Part shown: positions 1 through 6,397 of the stretch, one piece after another
How the letters are laid out: every line of letters starts with the position of its first letter
How positions within the stretch are numbered: the stretch's first letter is position 1
Source: Deltaproteobacteria bacterium
Lineage (GTDB): Bacteria > Myxococcota_A > UBA9160 > SMWR01
Reading direction: 5' to 3'
DNA length: 43,377 nt
NCBI GenBank assembly: GCA_002729515.1
Contig: PBYF01000067.1
Location: 1 to 43,377 of the forward strand
Notes under the pieces: generated by a model
The model's database searches: none
The model's input: only the letters and a program-made list of their open reading frames with translations
What the model was told of the DNA's origin: nothing
Made by a program: the position numbers and the translations under genes

Positions 1-92
1 GCACACGCAGTACGCCTCCGCTCCGCTCGGGCCGAGTAGGTGGTGCGACCGAGGGGCACACGCAGTACGCCTCCGCTCCGCTCGGGCCGAGT
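1..92. repeat. Direct repeat, 37-bp copies at a 55-bp period
   Basis: Positions 1-37 and 56-92 are identical (both begin gcacacgcag and end ggccgagt), separated by 18 bases, giving a 55-bp period. The window starts exactly on copy 1, so the array may continue to the left. The copies contain the inverted element cctccgctccgctcgg but I see no open reading frame or known mobile-element end. They lie downstream of the minus-strand sigma factor set. Confidence 0.8.
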
Positions 93-203
93 GGAGACGC
101 AGAGCGCCGCCCGGGCTCGGGTCGACGGCAGCGCGTTCGCGGCCGCAATGGCTCGGGGTCCAAAAGTCCAGGACTGACAGAAGCAGCAGCAGCGGGAGAA
201 AAT
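93..203. other. Intergenic stretch without a recognisable gene
   Basis: This 111-base stretch, with the repeat to its left, lies beyond the 3' end of the 62-residue gene. It contains a short CAG-like run (agcagcagcag near 184-194) and no convincing coding potential, terminator with a T-tract or RNA gene. Confidence 0.5.
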
Positions 204-392
204 CTAGCCCTTGGCAGGGTTCCGTAGGTTGCGAGCCTGAACGAGTTCCCAGAGTTTGCGGCGCAGCCGCTCCTTGAACTCGGGATCGGCGCGTACGCTC
301 AGAAGGTCACCTTCCAAGAATTCGCGAAGCTCTTCCACACTGAATTCCATTGCTTCGCTTTCGGCGCGCCCTGTTTTTTCGTCGCCCTTCAT
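204..392 (-). CDS. Small acidic/basic helical protein downstream of two sigma factors
   Basis: A 62-residue protein with no signal peptide or membrane segment. The N-terminus is charged, and residues 16-52 look strongly helical (FSVEELREFLEGD, then DPEFKERLRRKLWELV). I do not recognise a named family. It lies 65 bases downstream of the second sigma factor on the same strand, so co-transcription is likely. A small cytosolic regulator of the sigma factors is possible from context, but this is inference. The ATG at 392 has only a distant GGGAG; an internal ATG at residue 15 is an alternative start. No zinc-binding HxxxCxxC signature of ZAS-type anti-sigma factors is present. Confidence 0.55.
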   Translation of the reverse strand: MKGDEKTGRAESEAMEFSVEELREFLEGDLLSVRADPEFKERLRRKLWELVQARNLRNPAKG

Positions 393-457
393 TCTGAAGT
401 TGCGCTCCCCTGCATGGTGCGGTGCTCGAGACTTACGTCACGACACGTCCATCAGAT

Positions 458-1078
458 TCAGCCCGCAGTTTGCAAGCCCGAACCCATTGCCTCCACCAGT
501 AGCTTTTTCGTTCGGTAGAGACTCGATCGCACCGCATCGTTTGATCGCAACACCTTCGCCGCGATCTCATCGATCGAAAGATCCTCGAAATGCCTCAATA
601 CAAAGGCCTCAGCGTGCCACGTAGAAATCGACTGCAAGCGCTCGCGAAGCGTGTCTTCGCAGCGATGCAGGTTCAAAAAGTCCTCCGGCGTACTGTGGCC
701 GAACGACACGTGGGAATGAATCTGCTCGGATTGCGCGCGCTCGATCCGCAGATCCTGGGCCTTCGAACGGCGAATATGGTTGTTCGCAGTGTTCTTCGCA
801 ATCCCATAGAGCCATGAGGAAAACGATGCGGTCCCCTTCCAGGATCCCACGGACCGGAAGGCAGCCGTAAAAACCTCCTGGACGACCTCCTCCGAATCCG
901 CGTGGTTGCGCAACCTCAGGTAGACGAAGCTGTAGACGCGTTGGAAATAGCGCTCGTAGAATGCGTTGAAATGCTCCTCACTCGAGCGGAGAACACCGTC
1001 GACGAGCTCGCGATCGCTTGCCTGAGCGACAAGCGTTCGTGTTTTCGATTTTGCAACGACCAAGGCTTTACGGGACAA
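458..1078 (-). CDS. ECF-like sigma-70 family RNA polymerase sigma factor (second of a tandem pair)
   Basis: About 206 residues with the two domains of ECF sigma factors. Region 2 (about residues 25-95) carries FYERYFQRVYSFVYLRLR, a DSEEVVQEVF helix and SFSSWLYGIAKN. Region 4 (about 140-195) carries LSIDEIAAKVLRSNDAVRSSLYR, a helix-turn-helix for the -35 element. I place the start at TTG 1078 because a perfect GGAGG (1086-1090) sits seven bases upstream; the open frame continues to 1201 but that extension is hydrophobic and unlike sigma factors. It directs core RNA polymerase to its own promoters. It is a paralogue of the gene just upstream, and no membrane anti-sigma factor lies next to either one. 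Confidence 0.85.
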   Translation of the reverse strand: MSRKALVVAKSKTRTLVAQASDRELVDGVLRSSEEHFNAFYERYFQRVYSFVYLRLRNHADSEEVVQEVFTAAFRSVGSWKGTASFSSWLYGIAKNTANNHIRRSKAQDLRIERAQSEQIHSHVSFGHSTPEDFLNLHRCEDTLRERLQSISTWHAEAFVLRHFEDLSIDEIAAKVLRSNDAVRSSLYRTKKLLVEAMGSGLQTAG

Positions 1079-1085
1079 CGCGAAA

Positions 1086-1090
1086 CCTCC
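1086..1090 (-). promoter_or_regulatory. Shine-Dalgarno GGAGG that fixes the TTG start of the second sigma factor
   Basis: The minus strand reads GGAGG, seven bases, then TTG. This is the only strong ribosome-binding site near the N-terminus of the conserved domain, and it decides the start at 1078 over the longer frame to 1201. Confidence 0.7.
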
Positions 1091-1230
1091 TCGCGTCGAC
1101 CCTTCCCAGAGAAGAACTCCATGCCCCCCACCAAGTATGTGGCTTCCCAGGAGCAGAAGTGGCACGTGGAGAGAACACACCACACACCCGGCTGTCCCCA
1201 CGGGGGGGGCGAGGGTGGCGGCGGTGGGGA

Positions 1231-1803
1231 TCAGTCGCTCAACAACGTCCTGAGGCCCGGAGTGCCGTGGGAGATAGCGTGCCGCATCCGGTAGAGATTC
1301 GCCTTGATGGCGTCCTCCGACTTCCCGAGCACCTCAGCAATGCGGCGGATCGGCTGCCGCCGCAGGTGCTTCAGGTGGAAGATCCGGCGCTGGAGCGGCG
1401 TGAGTTCGTGCTCGACGATCTCCTCGCAACGCCTGAGCAACCGACGAGCCTCTACCACGCGGTCGATCCCCGGCGCGGGAGCGGACACTTCGCGCGCGGT
1501 GGCATCTAGCGACTCGATGGGCGGGCGGACGCGTCGAAAGCGCCGATTCACGGTGTTGCGGGTGATCCCGAAGATCCAGACCAGCAGGCTCGACTGGCCG
1601 CGGTAGCTTCCGAGCACACTGAAAACAGTGAAAAAGACCTCCTGGGTCACGTCCTCAGCTTCTTCCGCGTCGCGCAGCCGCTTGACAGCAAACCGGTACA
1701 CGCGCGGGAGATAAGTCTCGTACAGCAATTCGAATGCCTCGACGCTGCCGCCCAGGATCTCTCCAACAAGCTTCTCATCACTTGACCAAGGCTCTATTCC
1801 CAC
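1231..1803 (-). CDS. ECF-like sigma-70 family RNA polymerase sigma factor (first of a tandem pair)
   Basis: About 190 residues from GTG 1803. Region 2 contains FELLYETYLPRVYRFAVKRL, EDVTQEVFFTVF and SSLLVWIFGITRN. Region 4 contains LTPLQRRIFHLKHL and IRRIAEVLGKSEDAIKANLYR, a typical sigma-4 helix-turn-helix. The frame stays open to 2073, but residues before the GTG look like non-coding translation, and AGGAG (1811-1815) lies seven bases before the GTG. The arrangement matches its neighbour downstream (152 bases away), which suggests a duplication followed by divergence. Its target promoters cannot be read from the sequence. Confidence 0.85.
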   Translation of the reverse strand: MGIEPWSSDEKLVGEILGGSVEAFELLYETYLPRVYRFAVKRLRDAEEAEDVTQEVFFTVFSVLGSYRGQSSLLVWIFGITRNTVNRRFRRVRPPIESLDATAREVSAPAPGIDRVVEARRLLRRCEEIVEHELTPLQRRIFHLKHLRRQPIRRIAEVLGKSEDAIKANLYRMRHAISHGTPGLRTLLSD

Positions 1804-2210
1804 TCCAAATCTCCTGCTCGGCACATGGAGCAGACACCCGCACCGTGTCCTGCGTTCGCCGACCCGACAAGTCCCGCGTTCCGCGCCAACACTGCATCGC
1901 CGGCGAAAAACCTGTCTCGACTGTCGGGGGGCAGGCCGGCGGTTCCTGAATCCGCCAGTCCGCATGGCTCGGCTGGTGTCTCCCTGTGTGGCGGTTGTTG
2001 ACTCTCCGAAAGCGGAACCAAGAGACAGCAAACTGTGTGCCAAGGGCCCCACGCTGCGGCGTAGAGATTGCAACTAGTTAGAAGAGCGAGTGATTTTCTA
2101 TTTTTGGATCTGGGTCAACGACTTGGGACCGGAGAGTGGCATGAGAAAGGACTTTCCACTTGTGTGGACGATCATCCTCTTACCTCGGACAACCCCCAGC
2201 GGGTCCGGTG
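1804..2210. other. Gene-poor 407-bp region upstream of the sigma factor pair
   Basis: No convincing gene on either strand. Near 2080-2110 it contains the most A/T-rich patch of this part of the window (gattttctatttttgg), and a minus-strand TTGACC at 2113-2118, but no good -10 hexamer at 16-18 bases from it. The promoter for the sigma factor pair probably lies in this region; I cannot assign its exact elements. Confidence 0.4.
1811..1815 (-). promoter_or_regulatory. Shine-Dalgarno AGGAG that fixes the GTG start of the first sigma factor
   Basis: AGGAG followed by seven bases and GTG (1803) on the minus strand. It supports a 190-residue product rather than the 280-residue open frame. Confidence 0.65.
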
Positions 2211-2717
2211 TCAGAGCTTGCCCGGCACGAGCCACCAGCCCCGATCGGTGAGTTCCCACGTATCGAGCAATATGAGATCCACGCTGGCGGCCCCCCGCAG
2301 CGGCCGGGCATCTTTACCCTCGTAGAGAACCTGGACCCGAACAGTGTTCGGCGTCTCAAAGAGGAATTCCTGGATATCGACGAAGGTCGGGCGGCTCTTC
2401 GAGAAGTGCGCCTCCTGGAGCGCCGTGGCGAGGCTGGCGTAATAGTTGAAAAAGCCGTCCTCGTTGCGAAAGTGCTCACGCAGGTAGGCGTCGTTGAAGG
2501 TCTCGAGCGCGTTGAACCGGCGTTTGGTCAACCGCCCGTAGAAGTCCCCGACGTGCTGCTGGAAATCGAGCGCCGTGTCCGGTCCAACCATCACGGATCC
2601 CCCGGACGGGGGGGCGGGAATCGGTGCAGACGACAACGCGCAGCCGAGCGTTGCCACCGCCGCCGCGACCACGGCGACCCAGATCACGCGCCGGGCTCCA
2701 AGCGTTCGCACAGCCAT
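2211..2717 (-). CDS. Small lipoprotein of unknown function, 3' of glyQS
   Basis: 168 residues. The N-terminus has basic residues, a hydrophobic stretch and a lipobox-like ATLGC at about residues 22-26, so it is probably an outer- or inner-membrane-anchored lipoprotein. The mature part (FYGRLTKRRFNALETF, YLREHFRNEDGFFNYYASLA, ending in DTWELTDRGWWLVPGKL) resembles the SnoaL/NTF2-like class of small alpha+beta folds with a final beta strand pair, but I am not certain of the family. It overlaps the 3' end of the glycyl-tRNA synthetase gene by 34 bases, so it is the last gene of that operon. Confidence 0.75.
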   Translation of the reverse strand: MAVRTLGARRVIWVAVVAAAVATLGCALSSAPIPAPPSGGSVMVGPDTALDFQQHVGDFYGRLTKRRFNALETFNDAYLREHFRNEDGFFNYYASLATALQEAHFSKSRPTFVDIQEFLFETPNTVRVQVLYEGKDARPLRGAASVDLILLDTWELTDRGWWLVPGKL

Positions 2718-4024
2718 GCCACCAACCCATCGACCGGCACGCGATCCTGGCTCATGGCGTCCCGCTCGCGAACGGTGACCCGACCGTCGTCGGGGGATTC
2801 GAAATCATAGGTCAGACAAAAGGGCGTGCCCGCTTCGTCCTGGCGGCGGTAGCGCCGTCCGATGTTTCCCGAGTCGTCGTAGAAGACGTTCCAGCGGCGG
2901 CGCAGCTGCTCGTAGAGCGCGCGGGCCGGCTCGGCCAGCTTCTTCGAGAGCGGGAGCACGGCGGCCTTGATGGGCGCCACGGCAGGATGGAGCCGCAATA
3001 CGCAGCGCGTCTGTCCACCCTCGAGTTCCTCCACCGTGTAGGCGTCACACAGTACCGCCAGACAGGTGCGGTCGATCCCCACCGAGGTCTCGATCACGAG
3101 CGGAATGAACCGCTCCTTCGTGTCGGGATCCGTGTAGGCGAGATCCTTGCCGGAGTACTGGCTGTGGCGCGAGAGATCCCATTCGCCCCGGTCGTGGATG
3201 CCTTCGATCTCCTGCCAGCCGAACGGGAACTGGTACTCGACGTCGACGGCCTGCTTGGCGTAGTGCGCCAGCTCGTCTTCCTCATGGGGCCGCGTGCGCA
3301 GCCGGTCCTCGCAGAGGCCGAGCTCTCGGTGAAACCGCACGCGCTCCGCGAGCCAGTGCCCAAACCACTTGTCGCGCTCGGACGGGTGGCAGAAGAATTC
3401 CATCTCCGCCTGTTCGAACTCCCGAGAGCGAAAGATGAAGTTGCGCGGATTGATCTCGTTGCGGAAGGCCTTGCCGATCTGCGCGATTCCGAAGGGAAGT
3501 TTCTGGCGTGCCACTTCGCGCACCCGTCGAAAGTCGTTGAAGATCGGCTGACAGGTTTCGGCGCGAAGCCACGCCACCGAGGCCGAGTCTTCCGAGGCAC
3601 CGATGCGCGTCTCGAGCATCAGGTTGAAGTCGCGCGGATCGGTGAAATCGTGCTCCGACGAGCCCTCACGCGAGGAACAGGGACCCGCTTCATCGAGCTG
3701 ATCGGCGCGAAATCGTTTCTTACAGGCACGGCAATCGACCATCGGATCGCTGAAGTGCTCGACGTGGCCAGAGGCCTCCCAGGTACGCGGGTGACAAATG
3801 ATCGAGCTGTCGAGACCCTCGACGTCATCGCGCTCGCGGACGACACGCTGCCACCAGAGCGCCTTCAGGTTGTTCCTCAGCTCGACGCCCAGGGGCCCGT
3901 AGTCCCAGAAGCCGTTGATACCGCCGTAGATCTCACTCGACGGAAAAACGAATCCGCGCCGCGCGCACAGCGAAACGAGTTCGTCCATGCGCTCGAGGCG
4001 CTCTTGCCTTCCGCGATCGGTCAT
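2684..4024 (-). CDS. glyQS: Glycine--tRNA ligase, dimeric (alpha2) class II type
   Basis: 446 residues. It charges tRNA-Gly with glycine using ATP in the cytosol. The N-terminus RRGFVFPSSEIYGGINGFWDYGPLG is diagnostic for the single-chain alpha2 GlyRS found in eukaryotes, archaea and some bacteria, not the alpha2beta2 enzyme of most proteobacteria. A Cys-rich insertion (DCRACKKRF), motif 2 (FRNEINPRNFIFRSREFEQAEMEFF, shown in pieces at about 195-225) and motif 3 (SVGIDRTCLAVL) are present, as is the C-terminal anticodon-binding domain (DSGNIGRRYRRQDEAGTPFC). ATG 4024 overlaps the recO stop in ATGA, indicating translational coupling. Confidence 0.95.
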   Translation of the reverse strand: MTDRGRQERLERMDELVSLCARRGFVFPSSEIYGGINGFWDYGPLGVELRNNLKALWWQRVVRERDDVEGLDSSIICHPRTWEASGHVEHFSDPMVDCRACKKRFRADQLDEAGPCSSREGSSEHDFTDPRDFNLMLETRIGASEDSASVAWLRAETCQPIFNDFRRVREVARQKLPFGIAQIGKAFRNEINPRNFIFRSREFEQAEMEFFCHPSERDKWFGHWLAERVRFHRELGLCEDRLRTRPHEEDELAHYAKQAVDVEYQFPFGWQEIEGIHDRGEWDLSRHSQYSGKDLAYTDPDTKERFIPLVIETSVGIDRTCLAVLCDAYTVEELEGGQTRCVLRLHPAVAPIKAAVLPLSKKLAEPARALYEQLRRRWNVFYDDSGNIGRRYRRQDEAGTPFCLTYDFESPDDGRVTVRERDAMSQDRVPVDGLVAWLCERLEPGA

Positions 4025-4875
4025 CTCGATTCCTGTCCGGGTGGCCGTGGCGGCGGCGAGTATATCGGCTTTTCCCGGGGCGCCCCCCGGTGGGCGGCAG
4101 GCGGAGCGATCGGCACCCTCTGCTCGAGGAAGCGACGGCTGCGCAACTCCACACCCACGTGGAAGCGCTCGAAGCGGCCGATCAGCAGGCGAGCTTCAGA
4201 CAACAGTTCTTGCGGCAGCACCAGCCGATGCAGCTGCGACAGATCGAAGCGCATTCCCTGCTCGAGCGCCCTGAGCGTCCCCGCGTGCACCCGGAGACAG
4301 CCGTCACCCTCCCGGGTGCAGGACGCACAGACCGTGCCGCCGTCCGCCACGTGGAAGAGCGCCGCGGCGCCTGCGGCAACCGCCGGCCGGCCACAGCGAA
4401 CACAGCGGGAGAACTCGGGGCGCAGCCCCAGCGCATCGAGCGCCCTGAGCTCGAGCAGCGTGCGCAAACAGCCATCGACAGGCCGCTCAGAGATCAATTC
4501 GAGCGATGCGAGCGCAAAGCCGAAGAGCCGACGGGTGTCGGCGCGTGCACCTCCCTCGGGCGCCAGCCGATCGAGCAGCTCCAGCAGGTAGCAACCCAGG
4601 GCGAAGCGGCTCGGATCGACCCGCAACGCGCCGAAGTTGTGCAACAAAACGGCCTGGTCGAGGCGCGCCATCGCCCCCCTGCGGCGCCGGTCGATCTGCA
4701 CTTTCAGGTACTGGAAGAGGTCGAGAGCACCGGAAAAGCGGCGCCGACTGCGGCGGGCCCCCTTGGCGATGGCGGTGACACGACCGGCATCCGGCAGCAA
4801 GAGGTGCAGGATGCGATCGGACTCGCCAAAGTCCACCGCGCGCAGCACGAGGGCCGGGGTCGGCGTCGACTTCAT
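4021..4875 (-). CDS. recO: DNA repair protein RecO
   Basis: 284 residues. RecO works with RecR and RecF to load RecA on gapped DNA and anneals SSB-coated strands. The N-terminal OB fold begins PALVLRAVDFGESDRILHLL and includes VTAIAKGARRSRRRFSGAL, a signature of the family. The central/C-terminal part has a four-cysteine zinc site (CVRCGRP ... VCASC at about 162-190). The gene sits nine bases after the RodZ-like gene and overlaps glyQS by four bases. The recO-glyRS adjacency is common in bacteria. The C-terminus, rich in Pro and Arg after about residue 255, looks disordered. Confidence 0.93.
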   Translation of the reverse strand: MKSTPTPALVLRAVDFGESDRILHLLLPDAGRVTAIAKGARRSRRRFSGALDLFQYLKVQIDRRRRGAMARLDQAVLLHNFGALRVDPSRFALGCYLLELLDRLAPEGGARADTRRLFGFALASLELISERPVDGCLRTLLELRALDALGLRPEFSRCVRCGRPAVAAGAAALFHVADGGTVCASCTREGDGCLRVHAGTLRALEQGMRFDLSQLHRLVLPQELLSEARLLIGRFERFHVGVELRSRRFLEQRVPIAPPAAHRGAPREKPIYSPPPRPPGQESR

Positions 4876-4884
4876 CTCCCCAGT

Positions 4885-5373
4885 CTAGGGTGGGCTCTCG
4901 CCCACCTCACCCGCCAGCGCCTGCACAGGATCGCGGCGCAGGATGACCTCAGGCGCTTTGGATTCCGGACCGGATCCAAAGAGCACCGAAATGGACATCC
5001 AGAGGAAAAGTCCGATCAGCCCGGCACCGACCCCCACGGCCATCCGTGCCAACAGGGCTTTGCGATCGAAGACATCCGGTGCCGCCGGGATTGCCTCGTC
5101 CCGCGGTTCGGGCATCAGGCGCATCACCGCCTCATCGGGGTCCAAGCCAAGCGCCGCGGCCACCGCGCGCACGAAGCCCCGGGCAAACCCGTCCGGCGAA
5201 AGATCGAAGGCCCCGGCCTCGAGTCGTTCGAGGGACCGGACGGGAATCCGAGTCAGCGCGGCGAGTTCGTCGAGCGAAATACCGCGCAGCCTGCGCTGGC
5301 CCGCGAGGTACTGGCCGATGCCTCGGCTCCCTAGCGAAGCGCCTTCAGGTATTCCTCGGACTTTTTCCCCCAT
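4885..5373 (-). CDS. RodZ-like HTH protein with one transmembrane segment
   Basis: 162 residues. Residues about 20-75 form an HTH_25/XRE-like domain (IGQYLAGQRRLRGISLDELAAL, then RTIPVRS-type turn and LERLEAG) like the cytoplasmic domain of RodZ. One membrane helix follows at about 106-130 (MAVGVGAGLIGLFLWMSISVLF) and then a short extracytoplasmic tail; the large RodZ periplasmic domain is missing. RodZ couples MreB to the cell-wall elongation machinery, but here function is inferred from the domain pattern only. Its 5' end overlaps the preceding TPR gene by 43 bases. No strong ribosome-binding site is visible before the ATG at 5373. Confidence 0.7.
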   Translation of the reverse strand: MGEKVRGIPEGASLGSRGIGQYLAGQRRLRGISLDELAALTRIPVRSLERLEAGAFDLSPDGFARGFVRAVAAALGLDPDEAVMRLMPEPRDEAIPAAPDVFDRKALLARMAVGVGAGLIGLFLWMSISVLFGSGPESKAPEVILRRDPVQALAGEVGESPP

Positions 5374-6125
5374 GGGCCGTTCGGTGCCTTTACCACGGCT
5401 GTGCGAAGGTATCCCATCGCTTCGTGCCGCTTCCCCATCGAGACGTAGATCTCAGCAAGCCGATAATTCACCTCAGCAGTCGCATTCGAACCCGGTGAGA
5501 GCCCGAGGACCTGCTCGAAGGACCGGATCGCCTCCATCTTGTTCCCTTGCTCCTGCTCAAGGATGCCGAGATTCATGAGCGTCGGCCAGTAGCTTCCGTT
5601 GTGGTCTCGCGCGTACCCCAGCTGCTCGCGCGCGACGGCCAGATCACCCAGCCTGTAGGCGCAGTAGCCCCAGTTGTTGAGCGCCCGCCAGGGCGCCGTG
5701 AAGGTCGGGTCGTCGAAGAGAAGCTTCGACTGCTCGATGCAGCCCGCGTAGCGACCCTGATTCAGGTAGAGGCTCGACAGATTGAAACGGACCTCGAGTG
5801 CCCGCGGGTTCAGATCCAGGACCCGCTCGAACCGCTCCTCGGCCTCGGCCTGCTTCCCCTTGCGCAGGAAGGCGATGGCCAGGGAGTGCTGCACCCGCTG
5901 GTTCTCCGGATCGAGCCGCTCGGCCATCAGCAGCTCTCGCACGGCCAGCTCTAAACGGTCGTTTTTTATGTGGTCGGCGGCCATGTTGAAATGCGCGTAG
6001 GCCCGCCGCTCGTCCTGTCGGCTGTCCGCCCTCGGATTGGAGGTCGCGCAGCCCGAGGCACCACCCAGCAGCAAGATCAAGGCGAGCGCAGCGCACCCGG
6101 TACCCCACCCGTGGATTTGCAACAT
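5331..6125 (-). CDS. TPR-repeat lipoprotein, PilF/PilW-like
   Basis: 264 residues. An N-terminal hydrophobic stretch ends in GGASGC (Cys about residue 26), a probable lipoprotein signal. The rest is a series of tetratricopeptide repeats: AHFNMAADHIKNDRLELAVRELL, NQRVQHSLAIAFLRKGKQAEAEERF, ALEVRFNLSSLYLNQGRYAGCIEQ, and NYRLAEIYVSMGKRHEAMGYL (each listed within the 34-residue TPR unit). PilF/PilW lipoproteins of this size help assemble type IV pilus secretins, and PilF is often followed by a RodZ-like gene in proteobacteria, as here. No pilin genes are in the window, so the pilus role is inferred from context only. It is probably the first gene of the five-gene operon. Confidence 0.8.
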   Translation of the reverse strand: MLQIHGWGTGCAALALILLLGGASGCATSNPRADSRQDERRAYAHFNMAADHIKNDRLELAVRELLMAERLDPENQRVQHSLAIAFLRKGKQAEAEERFERVLDLNPRALEVRFNLSSLYLNQGRYAGCIEQSKLLFDDPTFTAPWRALNNWGYCAYRLGDLAVAREQLGYARDHNGSYWPTLMNLGILEQEQGNKMEAIRSFEQVLGLSPGSNATAEVNYRLAEIYVSMGKRHEAMGYLRTAVVKAPNGPWGKKSEEYLKALR

Positions 6126-6397
6126 TTCCAGTCTCCCGTCTCAGCCGAATCCGCACGAGCCGCTGCCTCCCGGCGGTGGCCGTCAACACCTAGTGCTCCA
6201 TCGGCTGAGCCGGACGCCGGCTTGAGCTTCAGCACCACGCAGCACCGGGGCCAAGGGCCCGTCCCGCTTGGACCATTCGGGGTGCCGGCGAGAGCCGGGT
6301 GCCGACCCTCGCCCTTTCGCCCGTGGCAACGCCCGATACAATGACGGGGAACGACGCAAGGGGGTCTGCGCGCCCACGCTGCGTTGAATACCGGAGC
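6126..6397. promoter_or_regulatory. Divergent intergenic region between the TPR lipoprotein operon and korAB
   Basis: The 272 bases must hold promoters for both directions. Visible elements: a short hairpin AGCCGG-ACG-CCGGCT at 6208-6222, and a plus-strand TACAAT (6337-6342) that could be a -10 element about 55 bases before the korA ATG; its -35 partner near 6314 is poor. I cannot assign the minus-strand promoter. Confidence 0.35.

Noticed and set aside
1079..1201. N-terminal extension of the second sigma factor from ATG 1201
   Set aside because: The hydrophobic, glycine-rich leader does not fit sigma factors, and the strong GGAGG-TTG start at 1078 explains the conserved protein.
2599..2617. 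C5-GGAC-G7 run resembling the intergenic palindromes
   Set aside because: It lies inside the coding sequence of the small lipoprotein and encodes a Pro/Gly stretch (PPSGG).
2624..4591. Long plus-strand frame (655 residues) across glyQS and recO
   Set aside because: A high-GC shadow opposite conserved genes, with Arg/Ala/Pro-rich low-information sequence.
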